In this document: one piece after another, positions 35,735 through 46,189 of the stretch
How the letters are laid out: every line of letters begins with the position of its first letter
Numbering within the stretch: the stretch's first letter is position 1
Origin: JBOFOR01 sp051659545
GTDB lineage: Bacteria > Bacillota > Clostridia > Peptostreptococcales > Peptostreptococcaceae
DNA: 64,000 nucleotides
Assembly (NCBI RefSeq): GCF_051659545.1
Contig: NZ_JBOFOR010000273.1
Coordinates: 1-64,000 of the forward strand
Reading direction: 5' to 3'
Position numbers and translations under genes: made by a program
Notes under the pieces: generated by a model
The model's input: the letters and a program-made list of their open reading frames with translations, nothing else
What the model was told of the DNA's origin: nothing
The model's database searches: none

Positions 35735-37579
35735 TTAGCACATCTCCCTTCCTATATCATGTGTATTTATTCCACATCCATTGCACTTATGTCTACAGTC
35801 TGGAGAAATTGTATCTTGCTTTGATTTTTCATTTTCTTTAACTAAGAATTTCTTAGTTACACCTACATCTATATGATCCCATGGGAAGACTTCTTCATAT
35901 TCTCTTTCTCTATTTGCATAGAAATCTATAGATAATCCATTTTTCTCCATAGCTTCTTGCCATGTATCTAGGCTAAAGTGCTCTGACCATCCGTCAAATT
36001 TAGCACCTGCTTTAAATGCATCATATATGACTTTACCTATTTTTCTATCTCCTCTAGCTATTACCGCTTCCATTAAGCTAGTTTTAGAATCATGATAGTT
36101 ATATTTTATATTTTTATTTTTTAACTTTCTAACTAAATGTCTTTGCTTTTCTACAACTTCTTCTGTAGTATCTTGTCCATGCCATTGGAATGGTGTAAAT
36201 GGTTTAGGTACAAATGTTGATGTACTTACTGTAACACCAAAATCTCTTTTTATCTTTCCATTGTGTACATTTCTATAGGTGTCTATAACATTGTATGCAA
36301 GATCAGCTATACCATCTAGATCATCATAAGTTTCTGTTGGAAGACCTATCATGAAGTATAACTTAACACGATTCCATCCCATTTCAAATGCTTTTCTAGT
36401 TGCATTTTCTAAATCTTCTTCACTTACACCTTTATTTATAACATCTCTCATTCTTTGAGTTCCTGCTTCTGGTGCAAAAGTAAGACCTGATTTTCTAACC
36501 TGTTGTATTTTTTCTGCTATTTCCATAGAGAAGTTGTCCAGCCTAAGTGATGGCAATGATATACCTATATTTCTAGGAGTGTACTCATTTACTAAGAAGT
36601 CTGTTAATTCATCTAGTTGGCTATAATCACTTGTACTTAATGAAGTTAATGATATTTCATCATATCCTGTACTCTTAATTAATTTTTCTACTATTTCTTT
36701 TAATCTTTCTACACTCTTTTCTCTTATAGGTCTATATATCATGCCCGCTTGGCAGAATCTACATCCTCTTGTACATCCTCTGAATAATTCTAATACTATT
36801 CTATTATGTACAGTATCTATAAATGGCACCACTAATTTTTCAGGGTATGGAACTGTCTCCATATCTTTTATTATTCTCTTATGTGGTTTTTGTGGTATTC
36901 CTTCTCTATTAGGTACAACTTCTTTAACTGTATTGTCTTCATTGTATGTAACATCATAGAAACTAGGTATGTAGACACCATTTATAGAAGATATTTTTTG
37001 TAAGAAATCATCTCTAGTAGTTTTATTTTTCTTCCACTCTTTATATGCATTTAATACTTCTAGGTTTACTTCTTCACCTTCTCCTAGTATTACTATGTCT
37101 ACAAAGTCAGTTAAAGGTTCTACATTGTAGGCACAAGGTCCTCCTACCATTACAAAAGGATCTTCTAATTTTCTTTCTTCTCTAAGTAAAGGTATATTCG
37201 CCAAATCTAATATATTTAATATATTTGTATATGAAAGTTCATATTGAAGCGTAAATGTTGCAAAATCAAAGTTAGTTATTGGTTCTCTTGACTCTAATGT
37301 AAACATAGGAATATTTTTTTCTCTCATTATATTCTCCATATCTATAGCTGGAGAGTATACTCTTTCACAGAACACATTTTCATCTCTGTTTATTACATCA
37401 TAAAGTATGTGACTTCCTAAGTGGCTCATTCCTACTTCATATAGATCAGGGAAACACTGTGCATATCTTATTAATTCTTTATTTGTAGTATCTTTATGTA
37501 TTGAATTTATTTCATTTCCAAGATATCTTGCTGGTTTTTCAACCTTTTTCAAAATTCTTTTTAAGTCTACCTTATTCAT
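35735..37579 (-). CDS. TIGR03960 B12-binding-like radical SAM protein
   Basis: The protein (614 aa) has an N-terminal B12-binding-like region and the radical-SAM cluster motif CTRGCRFCQAG (CxxxCxxC, about residue 260). A C-terminal CRHKCNGCGI segment ends in another Cys, a possible second metal site. Substrate is unknown; the constant partner is the DUF2344 gene directly downstream. GGAGG precedes the ATG by 11 bases. Confidence 0.88.
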   Translation of the reverse strand: MNKVDLKRILKKVEKPARYLGNEINSIHKDTTNKELIRYAQCFPDLYEVGMSHLGSHILYDVINRDENVFCERVYSPAIDMENIMREKNIPMFTLESREPITNFDFATFTLQYELSYTNILNILDLANIPLLREERKLEDPFVMVGGPCAYNVEPLTDFVDIVILGEGEEVNLEVLNAYKEWKKNKTTRDDFLQKISSINGVYIPSFYDVTYNEDNTVKEVVPNREGIPQKPHKRIIKDMETVPYPEKLVVPFIDTVHNRIVLELFRGCTRGCRFCQAGMIYRPIREKSVERLKEIVEKLIKSTGYDEISLTSLSTSDYSQLDELTDFLVNEYTPRNIGISLPSLRLDNFSMEIAEKIQQVRKSGLTFAPEAGTQRMRDVINKGVSEEDLENATRKAFEMGWNRVKLYFMIGLPTETYDDLDGIADLAYNVIDTYRNVHNGKIKRDFGVTVSTSTFVPKPFTPFQWHGQDTTEEVVEKQRHLVRKLKNKNIKYNYHDSKTSLMEAVIARGDRKIGKVIYDAFKAGAKFDGWSEHFSLDTWQEAMEKNGLSIDFYANREREYEEVFPWDHIDVGVTKKFLVKENEKSKQDTISPDCRHKCNGCGINTHDIGREMC

Positions 37580-37895
37580 TTATCTTAAAACCTCCGATAA
37601 GTTTATTATTTTTTCGACATAGATATTATTATACATCATATAATATTATGTATCAAAACTTTTACTTGCTATTTTATAGTTTTTCCAATTTATTTCTTTA
37701 TTATATAGCAACTTTGCATTTTTATCCTGTCTTTATTATATTTCTTTTCAATTATAATATCTAATGCTACCTAAAAAACTTCATAAATGTTAATATTATA
37801 TATATAATATAAGTTAGAAAGCTAAATAGGTTTTTGTTTTAAAATATATTTTAATGGGTATAAAATTTATATAATTTAATTTTGGAGGATTCGAA
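37580..37895. other. 316-base AT-rich gap before the flavodiiron gene
   Basis: The gap separates two divergently transcribed genes. It is very AT-rich, with several TATAAT-like strings, so both promoters must lie here, but no -35 stands out. I see no small gene, strong hairpin or riboswitch motif. Confidence 0.5.
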
Positions 37896-39089
37896 ATGAG
37901 CAATATAATCGAAGTAAAAGAAGGTATTTATTTTACAGGTGTTGTAGATAAAGATTTAAAAATTTTTGACATAATAATGGAAACTGAATTCGGAACAACT
38001 TATAACAGTTACTTAATAAAAGATGAAAAAACAGTTTTATTTGATACTGTTAAGGCTAACTTCAAAGATAAATTCTTAGACAATTTATCTAAAATTACAG
38101 ATATAAATGACATAGACTATGTTGTAATTCATCATACAGAGCCAGACCACGCAGGCAGCTTAAAGTATTTATTAGAATTAAACCCGAACATTGAAGTTTT
38201 CTGTACAAGCGCTGCAAAAGCATACTTAAACGAACAAATTAATAAACCATTTAAATGCCATGTTATAAAGGACGGAGAAGTATTAAACATAGGTAAAAGA
38301 AACATTAAATTTATAACTGCACCATTCTTACATTGGGCAGATACTATGTTCACTTATATAGAGGAAGATAAAACTTTATTTACTTGTGATGCATTCGGGT
38401 GTCACTTTGCAAATATTAATATTGAATCTATTGAAGATGAAGATTATTTGAAATCATCTAGACATTATTACGATTGCATAGTCAAGCCATTTGCTAAACA
38501 TGTATTAAACGCTATAAATAAAGTAATTAACTTAGAATTAGAGTTTGATACAATACTAACTTCTCACGGACCTATGATAACAAAAGATCCTATGGCGCAA
38601 GTTAAGAGATACTTAGATTGGTCTACTGAAGTTGTTAATAATACTAATTTAAATCAAGTAGCAGTTTTCTATCTTTCAGCTTATACAAATACACTTACAA
38701 TGGCTAAAAAAATAGAAGAAGGCCTTATTTTCGAGGGTGCTACTGTTAAATTGTATGACTTAGAAAGCATGAGTCTAAAATCAATTCATGATGCAGTTAC
38801 TATGTCAAAGGTAATATTATTAGGTTCTCCAACAATAAACAGAAGTATGGTTAAACCTATGTGGGATTTATTCTCTATAATAGATCCTATGGCTAATCAA
38901 GGTAAAATAGCAGGAGTATTTGGTTCTTACGGTTGGAGTGGTGAAGGTATTTCTATGGCAGAAAATATTCTTTCATCAATGTCATTTAAAATGCCTGTGC
39001 CAACTATAAAGAAGAGATTTTCTCCTAATGATGAAATTTTAGAAGAATGTGTTAATTTTGGGAAAGAATTTGGTAAATTAATTAAATAA
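37896..39089 (+). CDS. fprA: FprA-type flavodiiron protein
   Basis: Flavodiiron proteins reduce oxygen or nitric oxide to protect anaerobes. The diiron ligands are H80-x-E82-x-D84-H85 (in HHTEPDHAGS), His147 (LHWADTM), Asp near 166 (TCDAFGC) and His in SHGP. The C-terminal flavodoxin domain (about 250-397) binds FMN. Length is 397 aa. GGAGG precedes the ATG. The electron donor (rubredoxin) is not adjacent. Confidence 0.94.
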   Translation: MSNIIEVKEGIYFTGVVDKDLKIFDIIMETEFGTTYNSYLIKDEKTVLFDTVKANFKDKFLDNLSKITDINDIDYVVIHHTEPDHAGSLKYLLELNPNIEVFCTSAAKAYLNEQINKPFKCHVIKDGEVLNIGKRNIKFITAPFLHWADTMFTYIEEDKTLFTCDAFGCHFANINIESIEDEDYLKSSRHYYDCIVKPFAKHVLNAINKVINLELEFDTILTSHGPMITKDPMAQVKRYLDWSTEVVNNTNLNQVAVFYLSAYTNTLTMAKKIEEGLIFEGATVKLYDLESMSLKSIHDAVTMSKVILLGSPTINRSMVKPMWDLFSIIDPMANQGKIAGVFGSYGWSGEGISMAENILSSMSFKMPVPTIKKRFSPNDEILEECVNFGKEFGKLIK

Positions 39090-39101
39090 TTTTAGTATAT
39101 T

Positions 39102-39136
39102 AAAAGGTGTCAGATTAAAATAATCTGACACCTTTT
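39102..39136. terminator. Bidirectional terminator fprA / mgsA
   Basis: Sixteen-base perfect arms AAAAGGTGTCAGATTA and its complement enclose AAA. Both flanks are T- or A-rich as needed. Confidence 0.9.
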
Positions 39137-39138
39137 GT

Positions 39139-39552
39139 TTATACTCTTTGACTTTTAGTTTTTCTAACTTCTCGCCAAGAAAGTTCTCCTCTATTTAATG
39201 CATTAATAAATATTTCCGCTGAAGCTAAGTTTGTAGCTACAGGAACATGATAAACATCACATAGTCTAATTAAAGCTTGTATATCTGGTTCATGGGCTTG
39301 TGCGGTAAGAGGATCTCTCAAGAAAATTACTAAATCAATTTCTTGTGCAACTATTAACGAACCTATTTGTTGATCTCCTCCTAGAGGACCTGATGCAAGT
39401 CTATTTACATTCAAATTAGTTTCATCCATAATTCTCTTTCCTGTTGTTCCTGTTGCATAAATACCGTATTTTTTTAGTATTTCCTCATATCCTATGCAAA
39501 AACCTACCATTGTGTTTTTCATTTCATCATGTGCAACTAATGCTATATTCAT
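39139..39552 (-). CDS. mgsA: Methylglyoxal synthase
   Basis: MgsA converts dihydroxyacetone phosphate to methylglyoxal and phosphate. The 137-aa protein has ALVAHDEMK, TGTTGKRI and the catalytic SGPLGGDQQIG (Asp about 70). GAGGGGA before the ATG at 39552 decides the start over the in-frame codon four residues earlier. It closes the mre-min-rodA cluster on the minus strand. Confidence 0.95.
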   Translation of the reverse strand: MNIALVAHDEMKNTMVGFCIGYEEILKKYGIYATGTTGKRIMDETNLNVNRLASGPLGGDQQIGSLIVAQEIDLVIFLRDPLTAQAHEPDIQALIRLCDVYHVPVATNLASAEIFINALNRGELSWREVRKTKSQRV

Positions 39553-39573
39553 ATTCCCCTCCATTGTATCATG

Positions 39574-40689
39574 TTAAAAGTTTATTTTTTTCCTTCTCAT
39601 ACATACATTTAAAACAAGCCCTAAGTTAGCTAATGAAGTTAATAAAGAACTACCTCCATAACTTACGAAAGGTAATGTTACCCCTGTTACTGGAATTAAA
39701 GCTACCGTCATACCTATATTTTGAATAATTTGATAAGCAAACATACTCATAACACCAATAACGATAAGCGTTCCATAAAAATCTTTAGCTTCCCTTGCTA
39801 TTACTATCATTCTACTCAGGAATAGTGCATATAGTCCTATTATAGCAGCCATTCCTACTGCACCTAACTCCTCTCCTATAACAGCAAATATAAAGTCACT
39901 TTCTTGAACAGGCAAAAATCCTTCTTGATTTTGACTGCCTTGATAAAGACCTTTTCCAGTTGTTCCTCCAGATCCTATAGCTATCATAGATTGCATTACT
40001 TGATAGTTTCCTTTTAATGTTGGGTCTTCTGGATTTAAAAACGCTTCTATTCTGTCCTTTTGGTGTGGTGCCATTAACATATACATTACAGGTAGCGCAA
40101 CTATTGCTCCTATTATAACCTTCTTTATAAGCTTAATATTAAGACCCGCAGTAAATAACATTCCAGCTATTATACAACTAAACACTATAGCAGTACCTAA
40201 ATCTGGTTGTGCAAATAATAGCCCTATAAAAGGAACTGCATATATTAACACCGGAATTATATCTTTTAATGTATCTAATTTGTCTTTCTTACTTTCTACT
40301 ATTTTAGCATAACTTAATATAAAAGTTAATTTTGCAAGCTCTGAGGTCTGAAAATCTATCGGACCCAAATCTATCCAAGATCTTGCTCCTCCTCTTGCTG
40401 CACCTAGTGGTGTTAAAACTATAACTAGTAATACAAGACTTATTATATACAAAGCTTTGTAATATTTTCCTATTACATTATAATCAAATAGTAATATTGT
40501 GATTATAACAGCCGTTCCAAGTCCAAAAGCTGCCCCTTGAACATATATTTGCTTGAAGTTTCCAGTTTCATTTGCATGAGTTGCACTACTCAGTATCACT
40601 AGACCAAAAGTAAATATAGCTAAAACTATACCTATAAGCTTCCAATCTAATTGTTTTATTAATTTTAAAGTAGATTTATGATCTATCAT
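39574..40689 (-). CDS. rodA: RodA-type SEDS peptidoglycan polymerase
   Basis: RodA is the multi-pass glycosyltransferase of the elongasome. The 371-aa protein has about ten membrane helices, and the SEDS Asp appears in ESDFIFAVIGEELG; the family C-terminal motif PFVSYGGSS is present. GGTGAT precedes the ATG. It works with a class B PBP and with MreBCD, all encoded in this cluster. Confidence 0.93.
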   Translation of the reverse strand: MIDHKSTLKLIKQLDWKLIGIVLAIFTFGLVILSSATHANETGNFKQIYVQGAAFGLGTAVIITILLFDYNVIGKYYKALYIISLVLLVIVLTPLGAARGGARSWIDLGPIDFQTSELAKLTFILSYAKIVESKKDKLDTLKDIIPVLIYAVPFIGLLFAQPDLGTAIVFSCIIAGMLFTAGLNIKLIKKVIIGAIVALPVMYMLMAPHQKDRIEAFLNPEDPTLKGNYQVMQSMIAIGSGGTTGKGLYQGSQNQEGFLPVQESDFIFAVIGEELGAVGMAAIIGLYALFLSRMIVIAREAKDFYGTLIVIGVMSMFAYQIIQNIGMTVALIPVTGVTLPFVSYGGSSLLTSLANLGLVLNVCMRRKKINF

Positions 40690-40767
40690 ATTATCACCGT
40701 CTTTCTATCTAAAAATATATAACGTAAAATAAAGGAGGACAATAAACCATCCCCCCTTATATATTAA

Positions 40768-41052
40768 TTACATACTTCTGTCTTTTATGTTTTTTAGTGG
40801 TATATTAGCAACTAGTGCTGATATAGGTATATCGTCATTGTCGCCCCTAGATTTAGACATTTTTATTTCAAGCCCATCTTCTTCTATTTCTGCATAATTA
40901 GCTATTACCCTTAAAATATCCGCTTTTATCATATCCAAAAGTTGTGGAGAACAATCTATTCTATCATGTACTAAAACTAATTTTAATCTTTCTTTTGCTA
41001 CAGATTTGCTAGCTTTAGATTCGTTAGAAAAAACTTTAAATATATCTAACAT
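40768..41052 (-). CDS. minE: Cell division topological factor MinE
   Basis: MinE (94 aa) stimulates MinD and places the division site at mid-cell. The N-terminal anti-MinCD segment (KERLKLVLVHDR, about 20-31) and C-terminal topological domain are present. It follows minD by 16 bases; AGGAGG precedes the ATG. MinE in a clostridium implies the oscillating Min system instead of only DivIVA anchoring. Confidence 0.95.
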   Translation of the reverse strand: MLDIFKVFSNESKASKSVAKERLKLVLVHDRIDCSPQLLDMIKADILRVIANYAEIEEDGLEIKMSKSRGDNDDIPISALVANIPLKNIKDRSM

Positions 41053-41068
41053 AGATATGCCTCCTTAA

Positions 41069-41866
41069 TTACTTGGCCATGCCAAACATTTTTTTAATTT
41101 TGCTAAATATATTACTATCAGTTTCTAGCTCTACAATAGGTACATCTTCTCCTAATATTCTTCTAGCTATATTCTTGTATGCTTGTCCTGCTACAGACTT
41201 AGGGTCAAGTATAGCTGGTTCTCCTTTATTTGTGGATACTATTATGCTTTCATCATCTGGAACTAATCCCAATAGCTTTATTGCAAGTATTTCTATTATA
41301 TCTTGCTTATTCATCATGTCTCCACGCTTAACCATATCTTGTCTTATTCTATTTATAACCAATTGAATGTCCTTTATTTCATTTGCCTCTAATAGTCCAA
41401 TTATTCTGTCTGCATCTCTAACTGCAGATACTTCTGGATTTGTAACTACAATAGCTCTATTAGCTCCAGCTATAGCATTTTTAAATCCTTGTTCGATGCC
41501 AGCAGGACAATCTATTATTACATAGTCAAAAGATTCTCTAAGTTTATCACATAATTCCTTCATTTGTTCTACTGTTACAGCATTTTTATCTCTCGTTTGA
41601 GCTGCTGGTAATAGATATAAATTGTCAAATCTCTTATCCTTTATTAGAGCTTGTTTAAGTCTACACGTACCTTCAACAACATCTACAATATCGTATACTA
41701 TTCTATTTTCAAGACCCATAACTACATCTAAATTTCTAAGCCCAATATCTGCATCTACTATGACTGTTTTCTTATTTTCCAAGCTTAGCGCAGTTCCTAA
41801 ATTTGCAGCAGTAGTAGTTTTTCCAACTCCACCTTTACCTGATGTTATAACTATAACTTCGCTCAT
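41069..41866 (-). CDS. minD: Septum site-determining ATPase MinD
   Basis: MinD (265 aa) has the deviant Walker A GKGGVGKTTT (about 10-19), the switch VDADIGLRNLD, and a C-terminal amphipathic membrane-targeting helix (IFSKIKKMFGMAK). It recruits MinC to the membrane and is released by MinE. GGGGGGA precedes the ATG. Confidence 0.97.
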   Translation of the reverse strand: MSEVIVITSGKGGVGKTTTAANLGTALSLENKKTVIVDADIGLRNLDVVMGLENRIVYDIVDVVEGTCRLKQALIKDKRFDNLYLLPAAQTRDKNAVTVEQMKELCDKLRESFDYVIIDCPAGIEQGFKNAIAGANRAIVVTNPEVSAVRDADRIIGLLEANEIKDIQLVINRIRQDMVKRGDMMNKQDIIEILAIKLLGLVPDDESIIVSTNKGEPAILDPKSVAGQAYKNIARRILGEDVPIVELETDSNIFSKIKKMFGMAK

Positions 41867-41896
41867 AATACTATCCCCCCTATAATTTCCATACTT

Positions 41897-42577
41897 TTAT
41901 TTTATAATTCTAGGTAAGTAACTTTCAATTACTATTATTCCTTCACTTATGAAGGCTATTTCAGGACACGCTTCCTTTTCTTCTTCATAATTATCATCAT
42001 CTGGAGCTTCCGCAATATTATCTGCTATTTGTAAAATCTTAGGAGTAAGATTATTTGCTACTGCATAGGCTTGTTCATTTCCATTAGCACCTGCATGGAT
42101 AAATCCATTTACACTTCCCATTACAACAACATTTCCATTAGCTACAACTTTTGCACCAGAGCTTACATTTCCCATTATTACCACATTAGAAGTCGAGTTA
42201 ACTTGAGATCCCGACTTCATATCAGTCATAACAATTATATCTCCATCAAATTCGATATTCTCTCCAGATCTTAAGTTGTTTACGTATTTAGTTTTTAGTT
42301 TTTCAAAACCTTGTTTATATTCTTCTTCGATAAACTCAACATCAAATCTAGATGAAATATCATCTTTAATCTCTATAATTTGTATATCGCTTAAGCATTC
42401 ACAATTAATAGCGTAAATTTTGGCTCCATTGAAAAAACCAATAGATGATTCTAATCTTTCTATTATAGCTTGCTTTATTCCTTCGAAAGTAGCAGCTTTT
42501 TTTATGTTTACTATTATCCCTCTTTTACTACCTTTAAACTCTACTAGTTCGTTAGGATCAAAATCATTCAAAGACAT
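41897..42577 (-). CDS. minC: Septum site-determining protein MinC
   Basis: MinC blocks FtsZ assembly. The 226-aa protein has the N-terminal FtsZ-interacting domain and a C-terminal right-handed beta helix made of G-rich repeats (SGSQVNSTSNVVIMGNVSSG). GGAGG precedes the ATG at 42577, which is preferred over a start four codons upstream. It begins the minCDE-rodA-mgsA run. Confidence 0.95.
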   Translation of the reverse strand: MSLNDFDPNELVEFKGSKRGIIVNIKKAATFEGIKQAIIERLESSIGFFNGAKIYAINCECLSDIQIIEIKDDISSRFDVEFIEEEYKQGFEKLKTKYVNNLRSGENIEFDGDIIVMTDMKSGSQVNSTSNVVIMGNVSSGAKVVANGNVVVMGSVNGFIHAGANGNEQAYAVANNLTPKILQIADNIAEAPDDDNYEEEKEACPEIAFISEGIIVIESYLPRIIK

Positions 42578-42634
42578 AACAACCTCCACAGTGATATATC
42601 ATTTTATATATTCTGTAAAAAAAACTTAATTCCT

Positions 42635-45600
42635 CTATTTTTTCATAGTAGCTGCAAAATTTATGCTTCCATCTTCTACTATATTAATATTTTTGTCAGT
42701 TTCTTTACTATTATTATTTTCATCTTCTGCTCTTTCATTTCCCAAATCAAAGTATGTTCCTATTACCTCTTTAGTAATGTATAAAGAATTACCTCCTGTA
42801 CTTCCTTGTGGAATCATGGTAACTACAGCTATTTGAGGATCTTCAGCAGGTGCAAATGCAACACTCCATGCAAAAGGGCTATATCCAGGTTTATATGCAT
42901 CTATTTGTTCATCGCTAATTTTAGGATTTAACTCTTTTATAGCTTTTCTTAGAAAAGATGCATTCACTTTATCATCATCATTTGACAGTTTAACTTTAAC
43001 TCCATCTTCTAATTCTTCTTCTAAGGCTGCTCTTTCTTTTTCAGTTAAATCTTTATTATTTTTTAATTCTTCTTTTAATTCTTTTTCTCTTTCTGTTGAT
43101 AATTCTTTTTCTCTTTCTGTTTTTAACTGATTTGCAAGTTTACTTGCTTCTTCTAAAGAAACTTTATATGATCCCATATGACTTTCTAAGTACTCCACTT
43201 CATTAGCTGTGGGTATCTTACCACTTTTTTCTGCAGTACCTGTTTTGGCCGCTACTGTGACTGGTATTTTTGAAAATAGCGTTTTTGATGCACTCTCATT
43301 AGCCATTTGTACCATACCTTTTTTCAAATCATTTAATTTTTCACTATCATTAAAATCTGCTTTTTTATTTTCATTTTCATCTATATCTACCGACTTATAA
43401 TCACTAGATATAACTCTATCTACAGCAGATACATCTACTAAGTCTCCTCCATTAGCTATAGTTGATACATATCTTGCCATCTGAGCTGGAGTATATGCAT
43501 TTTCCCCTTGACCTATTGCAAGGTTGAATGTATCTGCTGCTTTCCATTTTGAAAAGTTTAGGTAAGTAAACACTATATCATCAGCTAAAGGTTCAACTCT
43601 ATCTTCTTTTATTTTCATTTTGCTAAGTCTATTTATAGCTTCTACTCTGCCCGGTGTTTTTTCCTCATCTGTCCAACTTACAATTTCTTCTATTCTCTTT
43701 TTATATTCATCTGGATTTTTATCTTTCGTTATATCAGTAAAGTCATTTGTCATTTCTTTGTTTAGATGATTTCTAAGTAAACTCTTTGTAGTTTCAAGCT
43801 TAGATTCAACACTCGGTACAGTTCCTTTTTTCTCTCCAATTTCTTTATCAAGACCTGTATAATCATCTAATCCAAATTTTCTAGCATAGTCTAGTACATC
43901 ATTTGGACCTATTTTTACATCTGGATCTTTTCCTCCAGACCAGTTTTTACCACTAGCTATCGTAGCAAAGTATATATTACAAGACTCTTGTATTGCTCTA
44001 TATAAATCTGTATACCCGTGAGTACTTCTTGATTTATGCCATATTAAATCGGCAAAAGGTTTTTGGCCTAGATAAATAACTCCGGAGTCATTAATAGCAT
44101 AATTAGGACTTAATCCATTGTCTATTGCAGCCATACCAGTTATCATTTTAAATATAGAACCTGGCTGAACTACAGATTGTGTAGCTAAATTAATTTGAGC
44201 ATTTGGAGCCAAAACATCATTTGTATTCTTAGGCTTTAAATTCTCATACTCGTCATATGATATACCATTTACAAATAAATTAGGGTCATAATCTGGATAA
44301 CTTGCCATAGATAGTACATCCCCAGTTTTAGGGTCTATTGCTATTACAGCTCCTGATTTTGCATTTGGGGCATCATTTGAGAAACTTTTATCTCCATACT
44401 TACTTTTATAAGTGCCACCTCTACTCATAGTTTCCAGTATATCTTTTAGTAATTTTTCCGTTTTCATCTGTAAATCTTTGTCAATGCTTAGGTATACTGT
44501 ATCTCCAGACTTAGGTTCTTTAACATCTAATTTTTTTGTTATCCTACCTAATGCATCAACTTGTACCTTTTCATATCCATCTACACCTTTTAATTGCTCT
44601 TCATAGTTCTTTTCAATACCAGAAACACCTATAGTATCTCCTTTAGAGTATTTTTTTCCTTCATTTTTTTCAAAATACTTACTTTCTTCACTTGAAGGAA
44701 TTTTACCCATTTGACCTAAAGTATGAGAAGCCAATGCACCCTCTGGATAATATCTTACAGGTTCTGTTGCTACAGATACTCCTGGAAACTTCATTGCATT
44801 TTCTTCAAGTTGAGCCATTGTTTCTTGACTTATATCTTTAGCTATAGTCATAGGTTTATATCTAGAATAACCTTGAGATTTAATCAAATCTCTTACTACT
44901 AATATCTTTCTTGCTTCTTTGTCACTTAAACTTGGATCTATTTCATAATACTCTCTTAGCTGTCTAAATGCTTCTTTTGCGCTTACTTTTGGTTCCGTTA
45001 TTTTATAACTTTGTAACCAATCCTCTTTATTTTTTTCATCTGTAAACATCCATTTGCTAACTAAAATTGGTGGATACTCAGAATTCTCATTTAATTTTTT
45101 CTGAAGTTTGCTCGGTTCTAATTTTCTATCTTCTTCTGATAATATGCCTTCTGATATTAATCTATCTACTATATAATAAAAACTTTCTTTGGCATTTAAT
45201 TCTAGAGGAATATCATTTTCTTTGGCATTTAATTCTAGAGAAATATTATTTTGTGAAGGAGTTTTGTATTCTCTAATATTTTTATCAAAAGTATAATAAT
45301 ACTTACCATTTTCAATATATATAGGAAATTCATCTATGTACTCTTCTTTATTTTTTTCTAAAAGATTTATAAGGTTTAAGCTTATATCATTTGCCACAGA
45401 TACACCCTCTGAATCTTTTTTGCTAATTCCATCTCCTGAAACTTGTACAGTAAATAATGTTTTATTTCCTGCTAATAATCTACCGTATCTATCCTTCACT
45501 TCACCTCTAGGAGCTTTTATAGGCAACTCCTTGTAGGTTTTATTTTCTGCTAGCTCAGTATAATGTTCATACTTTAGTGTAGTCATATATACTATTTTTA

Positions 45601-45676
45601 ATAAAATTACTACAAAGGCTATTAGTACTATATTTCTCATTATGGATAGCCTATCATTTTTTTTATTTTCGTCCAT
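42635..45676 (-). CDS. Very large class B penicillin-binding protein (PBP2-like)
   Basis: This is the transpeptidase partner of RodA by context. It has an N-terminal membrane helix (about 13-30), the motif SIFK (about 507), SCN, and KTG in AAKTGTAEKSG (about 810). At 1013 aa it exceeds the usual 600-700. Extra material includes a duplicated 11-residue unit (LELNAKE...) near 145-165, a stretch before the SCN region, and a highly charged Glu/Lys insertion (about 845-900) between the KTG motif and the end. GGTGAT precedes the ATG. The insertions may reach other envelope proteins, an inference. Confidence 0.92.
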   Translation of the reverse strand: MDENKKNDRLSIMRNIVLIAFVVILLKIVYMTTLKYEHYTELAENKTYKELPIKAPRGEVKDRYGRLLAGNKTLFTVQVSGDGISKKDSEGVSVANDISLNLINLLEKNKEEYIDEFPIYIENGKYYYTFDKNIREYKTPSQNNISLELNAKENDIPLELNAKESFYYIVDRLISEGILSEEDRKLEPSKLQKKLNENSEYPPILVSKWMFTDEKNKEDWLQSYKITEPKVSAKEAFRQLREYYEIDPSLSDKEARKILVVRDLIKSQGYSRYKPMTIAKDISQETMAQLEENAMKFPGVSVATEPVRYYPEGALASHTLGQMGKIPSSEESKYFEKNEGKKYSKGDTIGVSGIEKNYEEQLKGVDGYEKVQVDALGRITKKLDVKEPKSGDTVYLSIDKDLQMKTEKLLKDILETMSRGGTYKSKYGDKSFSNDAPNAKSGAVIAIDPKTGDVLSMASYPDYDPNLFVNGISYDEYENLKPKNTNDVLAPNAQINLATQSVVQPGSIFKMITGMAAIDNGLSPNYAINDSGVIYLGQKPFADLIWHKSRSTHGYTDLYRAIQESCNIYFATIASGKNWSGGKDPDVKIGPNDVLDYARKFGLDDYTGLDKEIGEKKGTVPSVESKLETTKSLLRNHLNKEMTNDFTDITKDKNPDEYKKRIEEIVSWTDEEKTPGRVEAINRLSKMKIKEDRVEPLADDIVFTYLNFSKWKAADTFNLAIGQGENAYTPAQMARYVSTIANGGDLVDVSAVDRVISSDYKSVDIDENENKKADFNDSEKLNDLKKGMVQMANESASKTLFSKIPVTVAAKTGTAEKSGKIPTANEVEYLESHMGSYKVSLEEASKLANQLKTEREKELSTEREKELKEELKNNKDLTEKERAALEEELEDGVKVKLSNDDDKVNASFLRKAIKELNPKISDEQIDAYKPGYSPFAWSVAFAPAEDPQIAVVTMIPQGSTGGNSLYITKEVIGTYFDLGNERAEDENNNSKETDKNINIVEDGSINFAATMKK
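45184..45249 (-). repeat. 33-base tandem duplication inside the PBP gene
   Basis: Two adjacent copies of a 33-base unit start at 45184 and 45217 and differ at three positions. They encode the repeated 11-residue unit with LELNAKE. The reading frame is preserved. Confidence 0.85.
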
Positions 45677-45686
45677 TAAATCACCA

Positions 45687-46175
45687 CTAATCTTCTTTAA
45701 GTTTTAAGATGGATTTTTTAGATATACTATATAATAATATACTTAATATCCCATTAACTAAAGGTATTATCAATACACCTTTAAGAATTAAGTTCATTAT
45801 TCCATAGCTATTATAAACTAAGCTAACTGTAGCTATATTAACCATGGAATCAAATAAACTCGTTATAAATACTAATGCAAATATAGTTATTCTACTCTCT
45901 TTATATATTTTATCTTTTAAGTGACTAATTCCATAGGATACTGCAAATAAGATTAATGCATTTACTCCAAATATTCCACCTATAGTAATATCTTTTACAA
46001 TACCTATTATTGCTCCTATAATACCTACTTCTAACTCATCAGTATACAGTGCAATTATAGTCATATATACTATGACTATATTAAAACTTACGCCAAATAA
46101 ATCGATATAATTTGTTATGCTATTTTCTATTACAACTAATAAAATACCTAAAAGACAAAGCAAAACTTTTTTCAT
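45687..46175 (-). CDS. mreD: Rod shape-determining protein MreD
   Basis: MreD (162 aa) is an integral membrane protein with about five helices, in the normal mreB-mreC-mreD order. AAAGGAGA precedes the ATG. It lies 11 bases upstream of the PBP gene, consistent with one elongasome operon. Confidence 0.88.
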   Translation of the reverse strand: MKKVLLCLLGILLVVIENSITNYIDLFGVSFNIVIVYMTIIALYTDELEVGIIGAIIGIVKDITIGGIFGVNALILFAVSYGISHLKDKIYKESRITIFALVFITSLFDSMVNIATVSLVYNSYGIMNLILKGVLIIPLVNGILSILLYSISKKSILKLKED

Positions 46176-46189
46176 TATATACGTCTCCT

